DNA of 6,279 bases from Methanocellales archaeon (GTDB taxonomy: Archaea > Halobacteriota > UBA148): the NCBI GenBank assembly GCA_013415795.1, contig JAAEEL010000052.1, positions 1 to 6,279 of the forward strand, in the 5' to 3' direction. Numbering within the stretch: position 1 is the first letter of the stretch; each line of letters starts with the position of its first letter. Below the pieces are notes generated by a model. It had not been told where the DNA came from and made no database searches. It saw nothing but the letters and a program-made list of their open reading frames with translations. The position numbers were made by a program, and so were the translations under genes. This document shows, piece after piece, positions 6,246 to 6,279 of the stretch.

Positions 6246-6279
6246 TTAAGCCGCACGCTTTTCACAACCCAGAGAAAAA
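6246..6279 (-). CDS. Possible C-terminal end of an upstream gene (partial)
   Basis: One minus-strand frame enters from the window edge as FSLGCEKRAA and stops at TAA (6246-6248), six nucleotides before the T-rich terminator. Ten residues cannot identify a family. Choice of this frame rests only on the position of the terminator. A competing frame stays open to 6146 and is hydrophobic, so the call is weak. Confidence 0.3.
   Translation of the reverse strand, partial: FSLGCEKRAA

Noticed and set aside
1..6279. CRISPR array, insertion sequence or attachment site
   Set aside because: No regularly spaced repeats, transposase-like reading frames or paired terminal repeats are visible.

Overview
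The window looks like a moderately AT-rich euryarchaeal chromosome segment. The evidence is a Hef-type fork helicase, a eukaryote/archaeal-style glycyl-tRNA synthetase, the start of what looks like an archaeal UPF0147 protein, TATA-type promoters, T-tract terminators and GGAGG-type ribosome binding sites. A methanogen-related, Archaeoglobus-related or ANME-like lineage would fit, but the window alone cannot fix the genus. Every gene I can support is on the minus strand, so transcription runs from high to low coordinates.

Layout in the direction of transcription: (1) 6279-6118 holds the probable tail of an upstream gene, a T-rich terminator (T5 and T10 runs) and a likely promoter. (2) 6117-2184 is one compact cluster: a TRZ/ATZ-type amidohydrolase, a decayed universal stress protein (USP) gene, a protein with four CBS domains, and glycyl-tRNA synthetase. 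The junctions are ATGA (amidohydrolase/USP remnant), TAATG (USP remnant/CBS) and GTGA, or a 5-nt gap, (CBS/glyS), as expected for a translationally coupled operon. A small hairpin covers the glyS stop. (3) 2183-1942 is an intergenic region with a TATA element for the next gene. (4) 1941-250 encodes a Hef/FANCM-family helicase that ends in a PCNA-binding-like motif where other Hef proteins continue into an XPF-type nuclease. (5) 249-64 carries a T-tract terminator for hef and a clean promoter. (6) 63-1 is the start of a UPF0147-like gene that runs off the window.

The least obvious content is the USP remnant at 4687-5038. Its recognisable pieces lie in three different reading frames with an in-frame stop, so it is easily missed or mis-annotated as a 73-residue hypothetical protein. 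The second notable point is the nuclease-less Hef. I see no tRNA, rRNA, CRISPR array, insertion sequence or prophage, and nothing I would call a new multi-gene system. The window is mostly housekeeping genes with one decaying stress/signalling gene.
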